Below the pieces are notes generated by a model. That model was not told the DNA's origin, did not search any database, and worked only from the letters and a program-made list of their open reading frames with translations. Shown here piece after piece: positions 41,330 through 50,865 of a stretch of DNA of 64,000 bases. A program made the position numbers and the translations under genes. The DNA is taken from the NCBI GenBank assembly GCA_965247375.1, contig CBDFHU010000071.1, positions 1 to 64,000 on the forward strand, given 5' to 3'. Each line of letters opens with the position of its first letter. Position 1 is the first letter of the stretch. The DNA is from Arsenicibacter sp965247375 (GTDB lineage Bacteria > Bacteroidota > Bacteroidia > Cytophagales > Spirosomataceae).

Positions 41330-41905
41330 TTATCCGGCCGTCGAAGCGAGCCGTTGCAATTTAGTTAAAAAGTATCGTGCCGACAGGCAATTCGGATGCG
41401 CCGCCGCCCGCTCAGGCGTAAAGCCGTATTTAAGCATCCGGTTTAGCAGAATGGCCTTACCGCCAACGCCACGCCCTGTTTTCTGTAAAAAGAGTTCTTT
41501 CAGGTAGTCAAAAGGCGCGGGTATTGTTTCAGGCTCCTCACAATAGTAACCAGTATCATTCAGTATGCTTTGCAAGGTTCCGGTATTACTCAAAAACCAG
41601 GCTTCAATTTGCTTCACCGCCACTAAAACGTGTTGATCCGGTGACGCGTTAATGCGCTCACGGGTCAAAGTAACACAGGCGTCATCGTCTGAATCGGTCA
41701 GGATCACAATTTGCTGCGCTCCTCGTAAGGCCAGTTCTTTTGTGATAAGTCCTATGTTATGCGGTAATAAATTACCACTCCCTTTGGCATCAATCACCTC
41801 AAAAACGCACTCAATCCGGTTTTGATGCAACCAAGTCTGAAAGGCAGCTGACTCAATGATCGCCTTTTCGGTTTTGCCTTCACAAATAAAGCCAACCTTT
41901 ACCAC
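41330..41905 (-). CDS. TOPRIM-domain protein (DUF4276-like), partner of the AAA ATPase
   Basis: 191 residues. The TOPRIM pattern is visible: VGFICEGKTEKAIIES with Glu9 and QIVILTDSDDDACVTL with Asp71 and Asp73, the metal-binding acidic residues of nuclease-type TOPRIM domains. The C-terminal half (VAVKQIEAWFLSN...GKAILLNRML) fits DUF4276 proteins. It overlaps the end of the ATPase gene by 7 bases. ATPase plus TOPRIM pairs (OLD/Gabija-like, PARIS) act against phages by cleaving DNA or tRNA on activation. This pair is not identical to a named system as far as I can tell. Its location inside the transketolase operon points to acquisition as a cassette. Confidence 0.78.
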   Translation of the reverse strand: MVKVGFICEGKTEKAIIESAAFQTWLHQNRIECVFEVIDAKGSGNLLPHNIGLITKELALRGAQQIVILTDSDDDACVTLTRERINASPDQHVLVAVKQIEAWFLSNTGTLQSILNDTGYYCEEPETIPAPFDYLKELFLQKTGRGVGGKAILLNRMLKYGFTPERAAAHPNCLSARYFLTKLQRLASTAG

Positions 41906-42903
41906 GGCAGCCCACCTCCAAGAGCATTTGTAAGCCAGGCTTCGTCCATACGCCAGCCCTTCAGGTCATCACCGTTAAATTGTCTGACCCTCGTCGAGCC
42001 TTGCTTTTTATCAACTACAACCAGCTCTTCCGGGCGGACCCGCGACGCCATTGTCTGCGAATGTGTATTGAGCCAGATATAATGTCCGCGCTCTTCACAC
42101 ATCGTACGGTAGAAATCAACCAACTCACCGGCCACCTGCGGGTGTAGACCGTTTTCAGGCTCTTCGATGCACAGAAACTGAGGCTTATCGTCGCTCTGGT
42201 AAACGGCCGTCAGTAAAGCCAGAATGTTGTAGGTACCGTCTGAAATCAGGTTTTTGGTAAAGGGGTTGTCTGAGTACTGTTCGTACCAGAGAAGCGTTCC
42301 ATCGGCACTATACTGACTTTTCATTACCTCAACCGATTTAAACTCAGGCACAAAGAGCTCTAGCCATTCAAAGAATTCGTTTTTCAGAATTATATTAGTC
42401 AAAACCCGCTTCAACACTTTCTCAAGATTTGTAGCAGCGCCATTTAAACTACTATCATCAATAAAACGCTTTCGAAGTAGCTTTTCATTACCAACAAAAA
42501 TTCTGCTAAACCCTCTGGCGAAATCTAAATACCGTTGTTCGTTCTCCATCCGGCTTTGTTCATCAAAAGCTACCAGTCCGACTTCAACCAATAATTTGTT
42601 AGCTTCTAATTCACTTATAGTTTGATAGGAGCTATTTCTTGCCCATACAAACTTATCTGCTTCTATTTGAAAACGATAGCTTGACGAGCTGTGTGTCAAC
42701 CTGTTCTGAAGATAATCTGCACCTCCAAAAAGCCGTAACTTCTCTCCAACATCTGTTTGTGGGATATGAAACTCCAGCGCCTCGAAAATATTGGATTTGC
42801 CGGAACCGTTGGGGCCGACAAATACCGTAAACGGATTAGGCTCAATGAGCTCAATCCGTTCAATAGACTTAAAATTTTCGATGACAAGGCGCTTGATCTT
42901 CAT
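41899..42903 (-). CDS. AAA ATPase (RecF/OLD-like), partner of the TOPRIM protein
   Basis: 334 residues, starting MKIKRLVIENFKSIERIELI with Walker A GPNGSGKS at 30-37. The signature region is LISDGTYNILALLTAV, Walker B FLCIEEPENGLHP and the switch His LNTHSQTMA. The fold is that of AAA_21/AAA_15 ATPases, which resemble RecF and SMC heads. The middle is variable and charged. It lies 68 bases after the stop of the transketolase N-terminal gene and overlaps the TOPRIM gene. The pair is likely a toxin-like or defence module in which the ATPase senses a trigger and controls the TOPRIM effector. That function is inferred by analogy. Confidence 0.82.
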   Translation of the reverse strand: MKIKRLVIENFKSIERIELIEPNPFTVFVGPNGSGKSNIFEALEFHIPQTDVGEKLRLFGGADYLQNRLTHSSSSYRFQIEADKFVWARNSSYQTISELEANKLLVEVGLVAFDEQSRMENEQRYLDFARGFSRIFVGNEKLLRKRFIDDSSLNGAATNLEKVLKRVLTNIILKNEFFEWLELFVPEFKSVEVMKSQYSADGTLLWYEQYSDNPFTKNLISDGTYNILALLTAVYQSDDKPQFLCIEEPENGLHPQVAGELVDFYRTMCEERGHYIWLNTHSQTMASRVRPEELVVVDKKQGSTRVRQFNGDDLKGWRMDEAWLTNALGGGLPW

Positions 42904-42936
42904 ACGCTACAGAGATCTTGATTCAGGCAGTGCTTT

Positions 42937-42976
42937 AGCTAAATCACTCAATCGCACATTCACTCAATGGCTCAAT
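42937..42976. repeat. Five degenerate 8-bp tandem units at the operon insertion point
   Basis: Read on the plus strand in steps of eight: agctaaat, cactcaat, cgcacatt, cactcaat, ggctcaat (on the minus strand ATTGAGTG-type units). The last unit overlaps the stop codon of the transketolase N-terminal gene. It lies exactly between that gene and the inserted ATPase gene. Confidence 0.55.
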
Positions 42977-43829
42977 AATCCTCCTGCCCGATGGTTTGTG
43001 GTAATTGATTTAAGGCAACGGCAAGTTGTTCGTCATTTGGAGCAACACCGTGCCATTTGTGGCTGCCCATCATGTAGTCGATGCCATATCCCATTTCGGT
43101 ATGCATCAGAATCATAGTCGGTACATCGGCATCCTGGCGCGATGCTTTCAGTTTCGCCACCACGTCGGCCATGTTATTACCTTCCATGTGCTCTACGTTC
43201 CAGCCGAAAGCCTTGTATTTTTCGCCCAGGTCGCGGTTATTCATGACCAGACTGGTCGGGCCGTCAATCTGCTGACCGTTCAGGTCGATTACAGCTGTTA
43301 GGTTACCCAGCTTATGGTGCGGCGCAAAGGTAGCACCTTCCCAGACCTGGCCTTCCTGCTGCTCACCGTCGCCCATCAGGACATACACATGTGAGTCGTC
43401 ACCATTCAGACGCTTGGCTAAGGCAGCTCCGCAGGCAACCGACAAACCCTGACCCAGCGAACCTGATGCAATACGAACGCCCGGCAGATGTTCGGCGGTT
43501 GTCGGGTGGCCCTGCAGTCGGCTGTCCAGCTTACGGAACGTAGCCAATTCTGAAACCGGGAAATAGCCCCGACGAGCCAGTACGGAGTAAAACAGCGGCG
43601 AAATATGGCCGTTCGACAGGAAGAAAACATCTTCACCTTTTGCGTCCATGTCAAAAATAACCGTACCCTGCCCGTCTTCTTTCAGACGCATTACGTCAAA
43701 ATAAAGTGCTACCAGAAGATCAGTACAGCCCAGCGAACCGCCCGGGTGGCCTGAATTTACGGCATGCACCATCCGGACGATGTCACGCCGAACCTGAGTA
43801 GCAATCTGTTCGAGTTGTTGGATTTCCAT
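42972..43829 (-). CDS. Transketolase, N-terminal subunit
   Basis: 285 residues forming the thiamine-diphosphate-binding half of a split transketolase. GHPGGSLGCTDLLVALYFD and IASGSLGQGLSVACGAALAKR are typical, the GDGEQQEGQVWEGATFAPHHKLGNLTAVIDLNGQQIDG segment is the diphosphate/metal motif (GDG...N), and HKWHGVAPND completes the domain. It pairs with 40365-41324. It is the first gene of the operon, and the peroxiredoxin gene ends 48 bases upstream of its start on the same strand. Confidence 0.95.
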   Translation of the reverse strand: MEIQQLEQIATQVRRDIVRMVHAVNSGHPGGSLGCTDLLVALYFDVMRLKEDGQGTVIFDMDAKGEDVFFLSNGHISPLFYSVLARRGYFPVSELATFRKLDSRLQGHPTTAEHLPGVRIASGSLGQGLSVACGAALAKRLNGDDSHVYVLMGDGEQQEGQVWEGATFAPHHKLGNLTAVIDLNGQQIDGPTSLVMNNRDLGEKYKAFGWNVEHMEGNNMADVVAKLKASRQDADVPTMILMHTEMGYGIDYMMGSHKWHGVAPNDEQLAVALNQLPQTIGQEDY

Positions 43830-43877
43830 AGTTTTAGGTTTGCAAGCCTTGCAGTGGCCTCAAAAGAGGTTGTCAAC

Positions 43878-44327
43878 TTACTTTAAAATTTGTTCTGCGT
43901 GTTTTTTTGTATCAACTTTTCCGATGATTTCCGAAATTATACCCTGTTCGTCAATGACAAACGTGGTCCGTACAGTGCCCATGTACGTGCGGCCATACAT
44001 CGATTTTTCTTTCCATACGTTATACGCCTCCACCACCTTCTGGTCGGTGTCGGAAATCAATGTGAAGGGAAGTTCGTATTTGCTGATGAATTTCTGATGC
44101 GCTTTTTCGGCATCAACACTTACACCGATTACCTCATACCCCGCCTGTTGCAGCGCACTGTAATTGTCCCGGAGGCTACAGGCCTGGGCCGTACAGCCGG
44201 GTGTATCGTCTTTCGGGTAAAAATACAGCACCACTTTTTTCCCCCGATAGTCTGACAAACGGACCGGCTGTCCGTTCTGATCGTTTGCGGTAAAATCCGG
44301 TGCCGGATCGCCAACGTGTAAGCTCAT
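43878..44327 (-). CDS. bcp: Thioredoxin-dependent peroxiredoxin, Bcp/PrxQ type
   Basis: 149 residues, normal for Bcp, which reduces hydrogen peroxide and organic peroxides with electrons from thioredoxin. The peroxidatic Cys45 is in DDTPGCTAQAC and the resolving Cys50 five residues later, the atypical 2-Cys arrangement of PrxQ. VVLYFYPKDDTPGCT and YGRTYMGTVRTTFVID are strong family motifs. It is cytoplasmic. It may be cotranscribed with the M23 peptidase gene upstream or the transketolase downstream, both on the same strand at short distances. Confidence 0.97.
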   Translation of the reverse strand: MSLHVGDPAPDFTANDQNGQPVRLSDYRGKKVVLYFYPKDDTPGCTAQACSLRDNYSALQQAGYEVIGVSVDAEKAHQKFISKYELPFTLISDTDQKVVEAYNVWKEKSMYGRTYMGTVRTTFVIDEQGIISEIIGKVDTKKHAEQILK

Positions 44328-44357
44328 AGTTGAATGGTTTCTGTCTTCTGAAATCGA

Positions 44358-46415
44358 TTACCGGCGACGCTTTTTCCCCTTACTTTTCGGGGATGCCTTC
44401 TTACGGGACGCCGCTTTTGGTTTTGCTTTAGGCTTTGGTTTACTGATGGTTGTCCGCACAGTCGATACGTTTCCGGACCGGTCAGTAACCTCGATGATCA
44501 CCTCCGATTCATCCGGGAAATCCTCGTCCGGATACAGCTTATCCGACCAGATCAGCGCCCGTTTATAATCGTACTGCATCAGAGTCCACTCGCCGTTCAC
44601 CAGCGCCCGGAATGTATTGATGCCGGAACGATCATCACTGATACGGGCTGAAATACCGTTTGCCGTTGCCGACAGCATATTAATTGACGGCGGATTCATG
44701 TCCGTTAAGAGCTGAAACCGGCCTAATTCTCTGGTTCTGAACTCAATCCGGCCGTTTTTCCAGGTTCCGCCGACAAACCGGCTCCTCCCCCCGCTGACCA
44801 TATACACGCGTGTCCGTGATGTATCAACCGCTACGGGATAGGCCGGTGTCCAGGTTACGGTCAGATAATCATTGATCGGTATCGTCGGCTGATTAATCTC
44901 CAGAACGCCCCCGGGCAACTGCCGTGTTGTCAGATATAAGGTATCAAAAAGCGTTTTGCTGTCGAAATTCAGCTTCACGCCCTCCCCTTCGTACTCCTGC
45001 GGTTTGCCGGGCAAAATACGTTTCCGGAAGTTGGTAGCCACTACCCCACGCCCAACCTGAATGGAGTCAGGCAGGTACTTGTTCAGATCGATCAGGTAAA
45101 TACCCTGATTCTGACGGATATAACTTACCGGCAATTCTTCGGTTTTTGTACCATGAAACAACAACGCCACCGGCACTTCGGTGGTCCGGAAGTTACGGAC
45201 AGCCAGTTTCAGCACATTTTCATCGACTGTAATGGTAGCCGCTTCGGCCGCACTGCCCGGCACGACTGACGATGCCTGAACGACCGTTGCCGGTTCCGGT
45301 TGTACTGTAAAGCGTAGTACGGTCGGGTTCTGATACACGTCAAATAGGGTCACCTGAACTTCATGTAGCTGCCCGTCGAACAGCGGCAGGCGACCACGCC
45401 GGCCATCGGTCCGGTAAATCGGCAGGGTGTTACCGTCGGCCACGTAGCAGCGATGATAGCGTAACCCGAACAACTGCTCTACTTCGTAATTTTCGTGGAT
45501 GTTCATCAGGCGGGTCAGCTCGTTGGGAAACGTATCCATGTTATACGCAAACACCTCTTTGCCGTCCAGCTTGATTTCGATGCAGTTCAGCCCGTTTTTG
45601 TACGGTGATCCGCCGGTGCGGTCGAACCCGAGAATTTCCATACCGATCAGGCCCGAAGCCGTTACCGGTTGATTCAGCCCGTATGACCCGTCCGGACGCC
45701 GTACCGGCACCAGGTTGATCCGCTGGTATTCGCCGTTGATCCGCGAACCCGTTGTCAGCGTCTTGAGAGCAATCCGTTCAATTACCGGCGGCAGATTGTC
45801 GCTCAGCTCGCGAAAATCATACAGCAGCGGGTTAATCAGGTTGTCTTTCGGGTCACGGACTTCAAAATGAAGGTGCGGCCCGCCTGATCCGCCCGTGTTC
45901 CCCGACAACGCGACGATATCGCCCTTTTTCACCGGAAACTGACCAGGTGCCGGCCGTAAGTCAATTTCAAACGTTTGTTTACGGTATTGTTGCTCACGCA
46001 GGTACACGCCGAGCGTATCCTTCAGCTCTTTCAGGTGCCCGTAGACCGTTGTCAGTCCGTTCGGATGTTTAATAAAGATAACGTTACCATATCCACCAGT
46101 AAACACCGCAATCCGCGAGATGTAACCATCGGCGGCGGCGTATACGTTCAGGCCTTCGCGCCCGCCGGTCCGGATATCGATACCGGCATGAAAGTGATTG
46201 GCCCGCAGATCACCCAAACCACCCGAAAGCGAGTTAGCCTGCCCCGGCTGAATCGGGAACCTGAAATAGCCTGGTTCCAGATAATTGGCTCCGTTTTCCG
46301 ACGTCAGGGTTGTTTTTTTTATCTCCCGTTTCAATTGCCCAAATACCCCGCCAATGACACCAAGCGATAAAAAACCAGCCAGTATTGTACGTTTCCCAAA
46401 CCGTCGAATCCTCAT
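44358..46415 (-). CDS. M23-family peptidase (LytM domain) with basic C-terminal tail
   Basis: 685 residues. A signal anchor is at the start (RTILAGFLSLGVIGGVFGQ). The LytM/M23 domain is unusually near the N-terminus: HAGIDIRTGGREG gives the first His and Asp, and GPHLHFEVRDP the HxH zinc ligands. M23 enzymes cut peptidoglycan peptide crosslinks or are inactive activators. Here the ligands are intact. The remaining 480 residues are beta-rich, probably Ig-like domains for cell-wall or partner binding. The last 30 residues are nearly all Lys, Arg, Pro, Ala and Ser (SKPKPKAKPKAASRKK...), a strongly basic tail that might bind anionic envelope polymers. Confidence 0.92.
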   Translation of the reverse strand: MRIRRFGKRTILAGFLSLGVIGGVFGQLKREIKKTTLTSENGANYLEPGYFRFPIQPGQANSLSGGLGDLRANHFHAGIDIRTGGREGLNVYAAADGYISRIAVFTGGYGNVIFIKHPNGLTTVYGHLKELKDTLGVYLREQQYRKQTFEIDLRPAPGQFPVKKGDIVALSGNTGGSGGPHLHFEVRDPKDNLINPLLYDFRELSDNLPPVIERIALKTLTTGSRINGEYQRINLVPVRRPDGSYGLNQPVTASGLIGMEILGFDRTGGSPYKNGLNCIEIKLDGKEVFAYNMDTFPNELTRLMNIHENYEVEQLFGLRYHRCYVADGNTLPIYRTDGRRGRLPLFDGQLHEVQVTLFDVYQNPTVLRFTVQPEPATVVQASSVVPGSAAEAATITVDENVLKLAVRNFRTTEVPVALLFHGTKTEELPVSYIRQNQGIYLIDLNKYLPDSIQVGRGVVATNFRKRILPGKPQEYEGEGVKLNFDSKTLFDTLYLTTRQLPGGVLEINQPTIPINDYLTVTWTPAYPVAVDTSRTRVYMVSGGRSRFVGGTWKNGRIEFRTRELGRFQLLTDMNPPSINMLSATANGISARISDDRSGINTFRALVNGEWTLMQYDYKRALIWSDKLYPDEDFPDESEVIIEVTDRSGNVSTVRTTISKPKPKAKPKAASRKKASPKSKGKKRRR

Positions 46416-46465
46416 TCCTAATCGTTAAAATGCTGTGATTGCCCGTGGACAGGCGTATTAAATCA

Positions 46466-47077
46466 TTATTTTACCTCAAAATCCAGCATCACCTGGTCTT
46501 CTAAATAGGCTGTCAGCCGGTCACCGGGCTGTACGCCGCTTACGCCTTTTGGCGTGCCGGTAAAGATGATGTCGCCCTGCTGGAGCAGGAAGTAGCGGGA
46601 CACAAAGGCAATCAGGTAATCAATTTTGTAGAGCATCATGCTGGTATTGCCCTGCTGCCGCGTTTCGCCGTTGATATCGAGCCGGAAATTGATATCCTGG
46701 AGATCGGCAAACTGGCTTTTGGGCACAAAACCCGAAATCGGCGCTGAGCCGTTAAACCCTTTGGCCAAGTCCCACGGCAAGCCTTTGGCTTTCAGCTTAC
46801 TCTGTACATCCCGTGCGGTAAAGTCGATACCGACGCCGATTTCGTCGTAGTATTTATGGGCAAATTTTTCGTCAATATTCTTACCCGTCCGGCTGATTTT
46901 AACCAGAATCTCAACTTCGTGATGTACATCCGAGGAGAAATCCGGATAATAAAACGCATCGTTATTGCGTAAAATAGCCGTTTCGGGTTTGGTAAAGATG
47001 ACGGGATCTTCGGGCTGCTCGTTATTGAGCTCTTTAATATGTTCTGCGTAGTTGCGGCCGACAGCGATGATTTTCAT
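46466..47077 (-). CDS. Fumarylacetoacetate hydrolase family protein
   Basis: 203 residues, the short form of the FAH family (as in acylpyruvases and YcgM-like enzymes). It starts MKIIAVGRNYAEHIKELNNE. The metal site is indicated by DVHHEVEILVKISRTG and IGVGIDFTARDVQ, and the substrate region by GDIIFTGTPKGVSGVQPGD. Such enzymes hydrolyse or decarboxylate 2-oxo acids such as acylpyruvates or oxaloacetate. The exact substrate cannot be given. The gene stands alone between the M23 gene and the divergent M48 gene. Confidence 0.93.
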   Translation of the reverse strand: MKIIAVGRNYAEHIKELNNEQPEDPVIFTKPETAILRNNDAFYYPDFSSDVHHEVEILVKISRTGKNIDEKFAHKYYDEIGVGIDFTARDVQSKLKAKGLPWDLAKGFNGSAPISGFVPKSQFADLQDINFRLDINGETRQQGNTSMMLYKIDYLIAFVSRYFLLQQGDIIFTGTPKGVSGVQPGDRLTAYLEDQVMLDFEVK

Positions 47078-47255
47078 GAATCAGAGAAGCACAGAAGGAT
47101 TCTGTATCCGGTTAAACGATCCGTTTTAAAGCCGCAAATCTACGGACTAATGACGGTGTGGCCGAATCCGACAATAAAAAAAATGAACAATCGCTCGTTA
47201 AAAAAGGTACATATTTGACAGTTTTGCCGTCTGATACTATAAATCGTTTACTACA

Positions 47256-48074
47256 ATGAAGAAAATACTTTTGGGCGTTTTACTTTTTTCAATCGCCATC
47301 GGCTGCCAGAAAGTCCCGTTGACCGGCAGAAGCCAACTTGCATTTGTTCCGAATTCTCAGCTGTTGCCAATGTCGTTTACGAACTATAAGGAAGTTCTGG
47401 ACACGAGTACGGTTGTCAACAACGGTTCGCAGGCTGAAATGATCAAGCGTGTTGGTAGCCGCCTGCGTGCAGCTATGGAAAACTATATGAATGCCAATAA
47501 CTTAGGCAGCCGTCTGGAAGGTTATCAATGGGAATTCAATCTGATCCAGAGTCCGCAGGTTAATGCCTGGTGTATGCCCGGCGGTAAGGTAGCGTTCTAC
47601 ACCGGTATCCTGCCGTATTGCCAGGGCGAAGCCGGTGTAGCAACCGTTATGGGCCATGAGATTTCACACGCCATTGCTGAACATGGTAATGAGCGTATGA
47701 GCGAAGGGTTGGTTGCAAACGGCCTGATTCAGGGCGGGCAGCTTGTTTTAGGTACGATGTCACAGACCCAGAGAACGCAAACTAATGCGCTGTTGTTACA
47801 GGCTGCCGGTGTAGCCTTACCGGTAGGTTATCAGGTACTCCGTGAGTTACCACACAGCCGTAAGCAGGAATCAGAAGCCGATCACCTCGGGCTGATTTTC
47901 ATGGCTATGGCGGGTTATGACCCGAATGAAGCGGTAGGGTTCTGGACCCGCATGGCAAAAGCTGGTTCCGGCCAGAAGCCACCGGAATTCCTGTCAACGC
48001 ACCCGTCTGATGAGCGCCGGATCAGCGATATTAAGAAGTTAATGCCGGAAGCCATGAAATATTATAAACGCTAA
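47256..48074 (+). CDS. M48-family metallopeptidase lipoprotein
   Basis: 272 residues. The lipoprotein signal peptide is MKKILLGVLLFSIAIGC with the lipidated Cys17. The zinc motif is GHEISHAIAEH (HExxH near residue 135), and the third ligand is in KQESEADHLG (Glu). The protein resembles the Oma1/LoiP/BepA-like periplasmic M48 peptidases that take part in envelope protein quality control. NAWCMPGGKVAFYTGIL and a C-terminal LSTHPSDERRISDIKKLMP are typical of this group. It has its own promoter region (178-base divergent gap). Confidence 0.94.
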   Translation: MKKILLGVLLFSIAIGCQKVPLTGRSQLAFVPNSQLLPMSFTNYKEVLDTSTVVNNGSQAEMIKRVGSRLRAAMENYMNANNLGSRLEGYQWEFNLIQSPQVNAWCMPGGKVAFYTGILPYCQGEAGVATVMGHEISHAIAEHGNERMSEGLVANGLIQGGQLVLGTMSQTQRTQTNALLLQAAGVALPVGYQVLRELPHSRKQESEADHLGLIFMAMAGYDPNEAVGFWTRMAKAGSGQKPPEFLSTHPSDERRISDIKKLMPEAMKYYKR

Positions 48075-48082
48075 GTCTTTAT

Positions 48083-48156
48083 TTTGTCATTCCGGCGAAG
48101 GAACTATTCTTTGGGCTGTGACAGCTACAAGATTCCTCCTGCGTCGGAATGACAAA
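48083..48156. repeat. REP-like hairpin with gtcattccg arms
   Basis: tttgtcattccggcg (48083-48097) is complementary to cgtcggaatgacaaa (48142-48156) with one mismatch. The interior also pairs partly (aggaa...tctt with aaga...ttcct). The unit resembles a dispersed intergenic palindrome that I remember from many Bacteroidota genomes. Confidence 0.6.
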
Positions 48157-48160
48157 GATT

Positions 48161-48208
48161 AAAGCCAAAAATGCCCCGGAGCAGCTGCTCCGGGGCATTT
48201 TTGGCTTT
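48161..48208. terminator. Perfect 24-bp palindrome, bidirectional terminator
   Basis: 48161-48184 is exactly complementary to 48185-48208, with a G/C-rich core (gccccggagcag/ctgctccggggc) and outer A/T-rich arms that act as T-runs on both strands. It separates the M48 gene (+) and sucC (-), which converge here. Confidence 0.9.
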
Positions 48209-48223
48209 AATCTCAGATCGCGA

Positions 48224-49441
<1,218 letters not shown>

Positions 49442-49588
49442 GACAAATAAAGGAAAACAGTAGTTTTGCGTTCGCGCGGCAAGTTAGCCAATAATTTGGT
49501 TGAGTTATCAGTTTACAGAGCACAGTTTTCATTTAACCGCGTCAATCTGTCCGAAACTGCGCGAAATAAACGACAAAACGCACACTTT

Positions 49589-50263
49589 ATGCAAACACTC
49601 CTTCAGGCCACCGATCTGCGTCGTACCTATGGCAATCTTCCCGTTTTAAAGGGTATTAACCTCTCCATCCAGTCGGGCGAGGTGGTCTCCATTGTCGGCG
49701 CTTCGGGGGCTGGTAAAAGTTCTTTACTCCATATTCTGGGTACCCTCGACCGGCCCGACAGCGGCGAACTCGTCCTGGCGGGGGAATCGGCTTTTACGCT
49801 GAATGACCGTGAACTGGCCCGCTTCCGCAACGAACGGATTGGTTTTATCTTTCAGTCTCATAATCTGTTACCTGAGTTTACAGCCCTCGAAAATGTTTGT
49901 CTGCCGGGTTTTATTTCCGGTAAACCGGAAGCAGACGTCCGTAAACGCGCCGCCGAACTGCTGCATTCATTGGGGCTCAAAGACCGGATCGGCCACTTTC
50001 CGTCTCAGATGTCGGGCGGTGAACAACAGCGGACCGCCGTTGCCCGGGCACTGATCAACCAGCCGGATATCGTGTTTGCCGATGAACCCAGCGGCAACCT
50101 TGACTCAAAGAACGCGCAGGAATTACATCAGCTCTTTTTTAATCTGAGGGATCAATTCGGGCAAACTTTTGTTATTGTTACACATAACCAGCAATTGGCA
50201 GATCTGGCTGACAGAACATTAACGATACAGGACGGACAGATAGGTGACACAAAAAATGTATAG
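49589..50263 (+). CDS. ABC transporter ATP-binding protein, LolD type
   Basis: 224 residues from the ATG at 49589-49591 (MQTLLQATDLRRTYGNLPVL). The open frame extends 41 codons upstream, but that part looks non-coding. Motifs are Walker A GASGAGKSS, Q-loop FIFQSHNLLPEFTALENV, signature MSGGEQQR, Walker B IVFADEPSGNLDSKN and the switch His in VIVTHNQQLA. The FtsE/LolD-like subgroup moves lipoproteins out of the inner membrane or powers MacB-type efflux. The partner permease is not adjacent. A terminator follows 160 bases downstream. Confidence 0.92.
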   Translation: MQTLLQATDLRRTYGNLPVLKGINLSIQSGEVVSIVGASGAGKSSLLHILGTLDRPDSGELVLAGESAFTLNDRELARFRNERIGFIFQSHNLLPEFTALENVCLPGFISGKPEADVRKRAAELLHSLGLKDRIGHFPSQMSGGEQQRTAVARALINQPDIVFADEPSGNLDSKNAQELHQLFFNLRDQFGQTFVIVTHNQQLADLADRTLTIQDGQIGDTKNV

Positions 50264-50425
50264 CCATTATGTACTTTTTATCTTTTTGATAAAATACATT
50301 TCCCTGATATTCAGCAATCTGCAAAATTGTTGAAAAAAAATTAACGAACGGGAAACAATTATTTGTTACTTTCGTTTTATTATTGCGTCGAAAAGAAAAG
50401 TTTTTCATAACGTTGAGTAAATCAG

Positions 50426-50457
50426 AAAGCCAAGAGAGTGTCTCGCTTGGCTTTTTT
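50426..50457 (+). terminator. Intrinsic terminator
   Basis: aaagccaag (50426-50434) pairs with cttggcttt (50446-50454), followed by a run of T. It ends transcription from the LolD-like gene or from a short transcript in the 160-base gap. Confidence 0.8.
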
Positions 50458-50603
50458 GTTTTATATACCTCAGGTACTTATTACCAGGCTGTTTTACCCG
50501 TTTTGGGCCGTTCCCTCATCTTTTCTGAACATTCCGTCTCTGAATAAGTCTATATGGTGTAAGCTGCCACGGCAGACACATAAATCATTAAACTATCAAC
50601 GTC

Positions 50604-50789
50604 ATGAACGAGACAACAATCAAAGGAGCGTGGAACGAGCTCAAAGGCAAAATCAAACAAGCATACGGTGACCTGACAGACGACGATCTGACTTACGAAG
50701 AAGGTAAAGAAGACGAAATGTGGGGTAAGGTGCAGCAGAAAACCGGTAAGACCAAAGACGAAATCAAAAAAGCAGTTGCGGACCTGTAA
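50604..50789 (+). CDS. CsbD-family stress protein
   Basis: 61 residues starting MNETTIKGAWNELKGKIKQAYG, the typical CsbD pattern, then DDDLTYEEGKEDEMWGKVQQKTGKTKDEIKKAV. It is small, highly charged and helical. CsbD-like proteins are induced by general stress (sigma-B in Bacillus) and their molecular role is unknown. It is a single gene with its own terminator 20 bases downstream. Confidence 0.95.
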   Translation: MNETTIKGAWNELKGKIKQAYGDLTDDDLTYEEGKEDEMWGKVQQKTGKTKDEIKKAVADL

Positions 50790-50808
50790 CAGGCAGCACT
50801 CCTTATAA

Positions 50809-50848
50809 GCAAAACACCCCGGCAGGTTTTTCTGCCGGGGTGTTTTGC
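50809..50848. terminator. Strong bidirectional terminator
   Basis: gcaaaacaccccggcag (50809-50825) pairs with ctgccggggtgttttgc (50832-50848) across a 6-base T-rich loop. It lies between csbD (+) and the DUF1501 gene (-). Confidence 0.9.
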
Positions 50849-50865
50849 GTTCGGCCCCCACGGAT

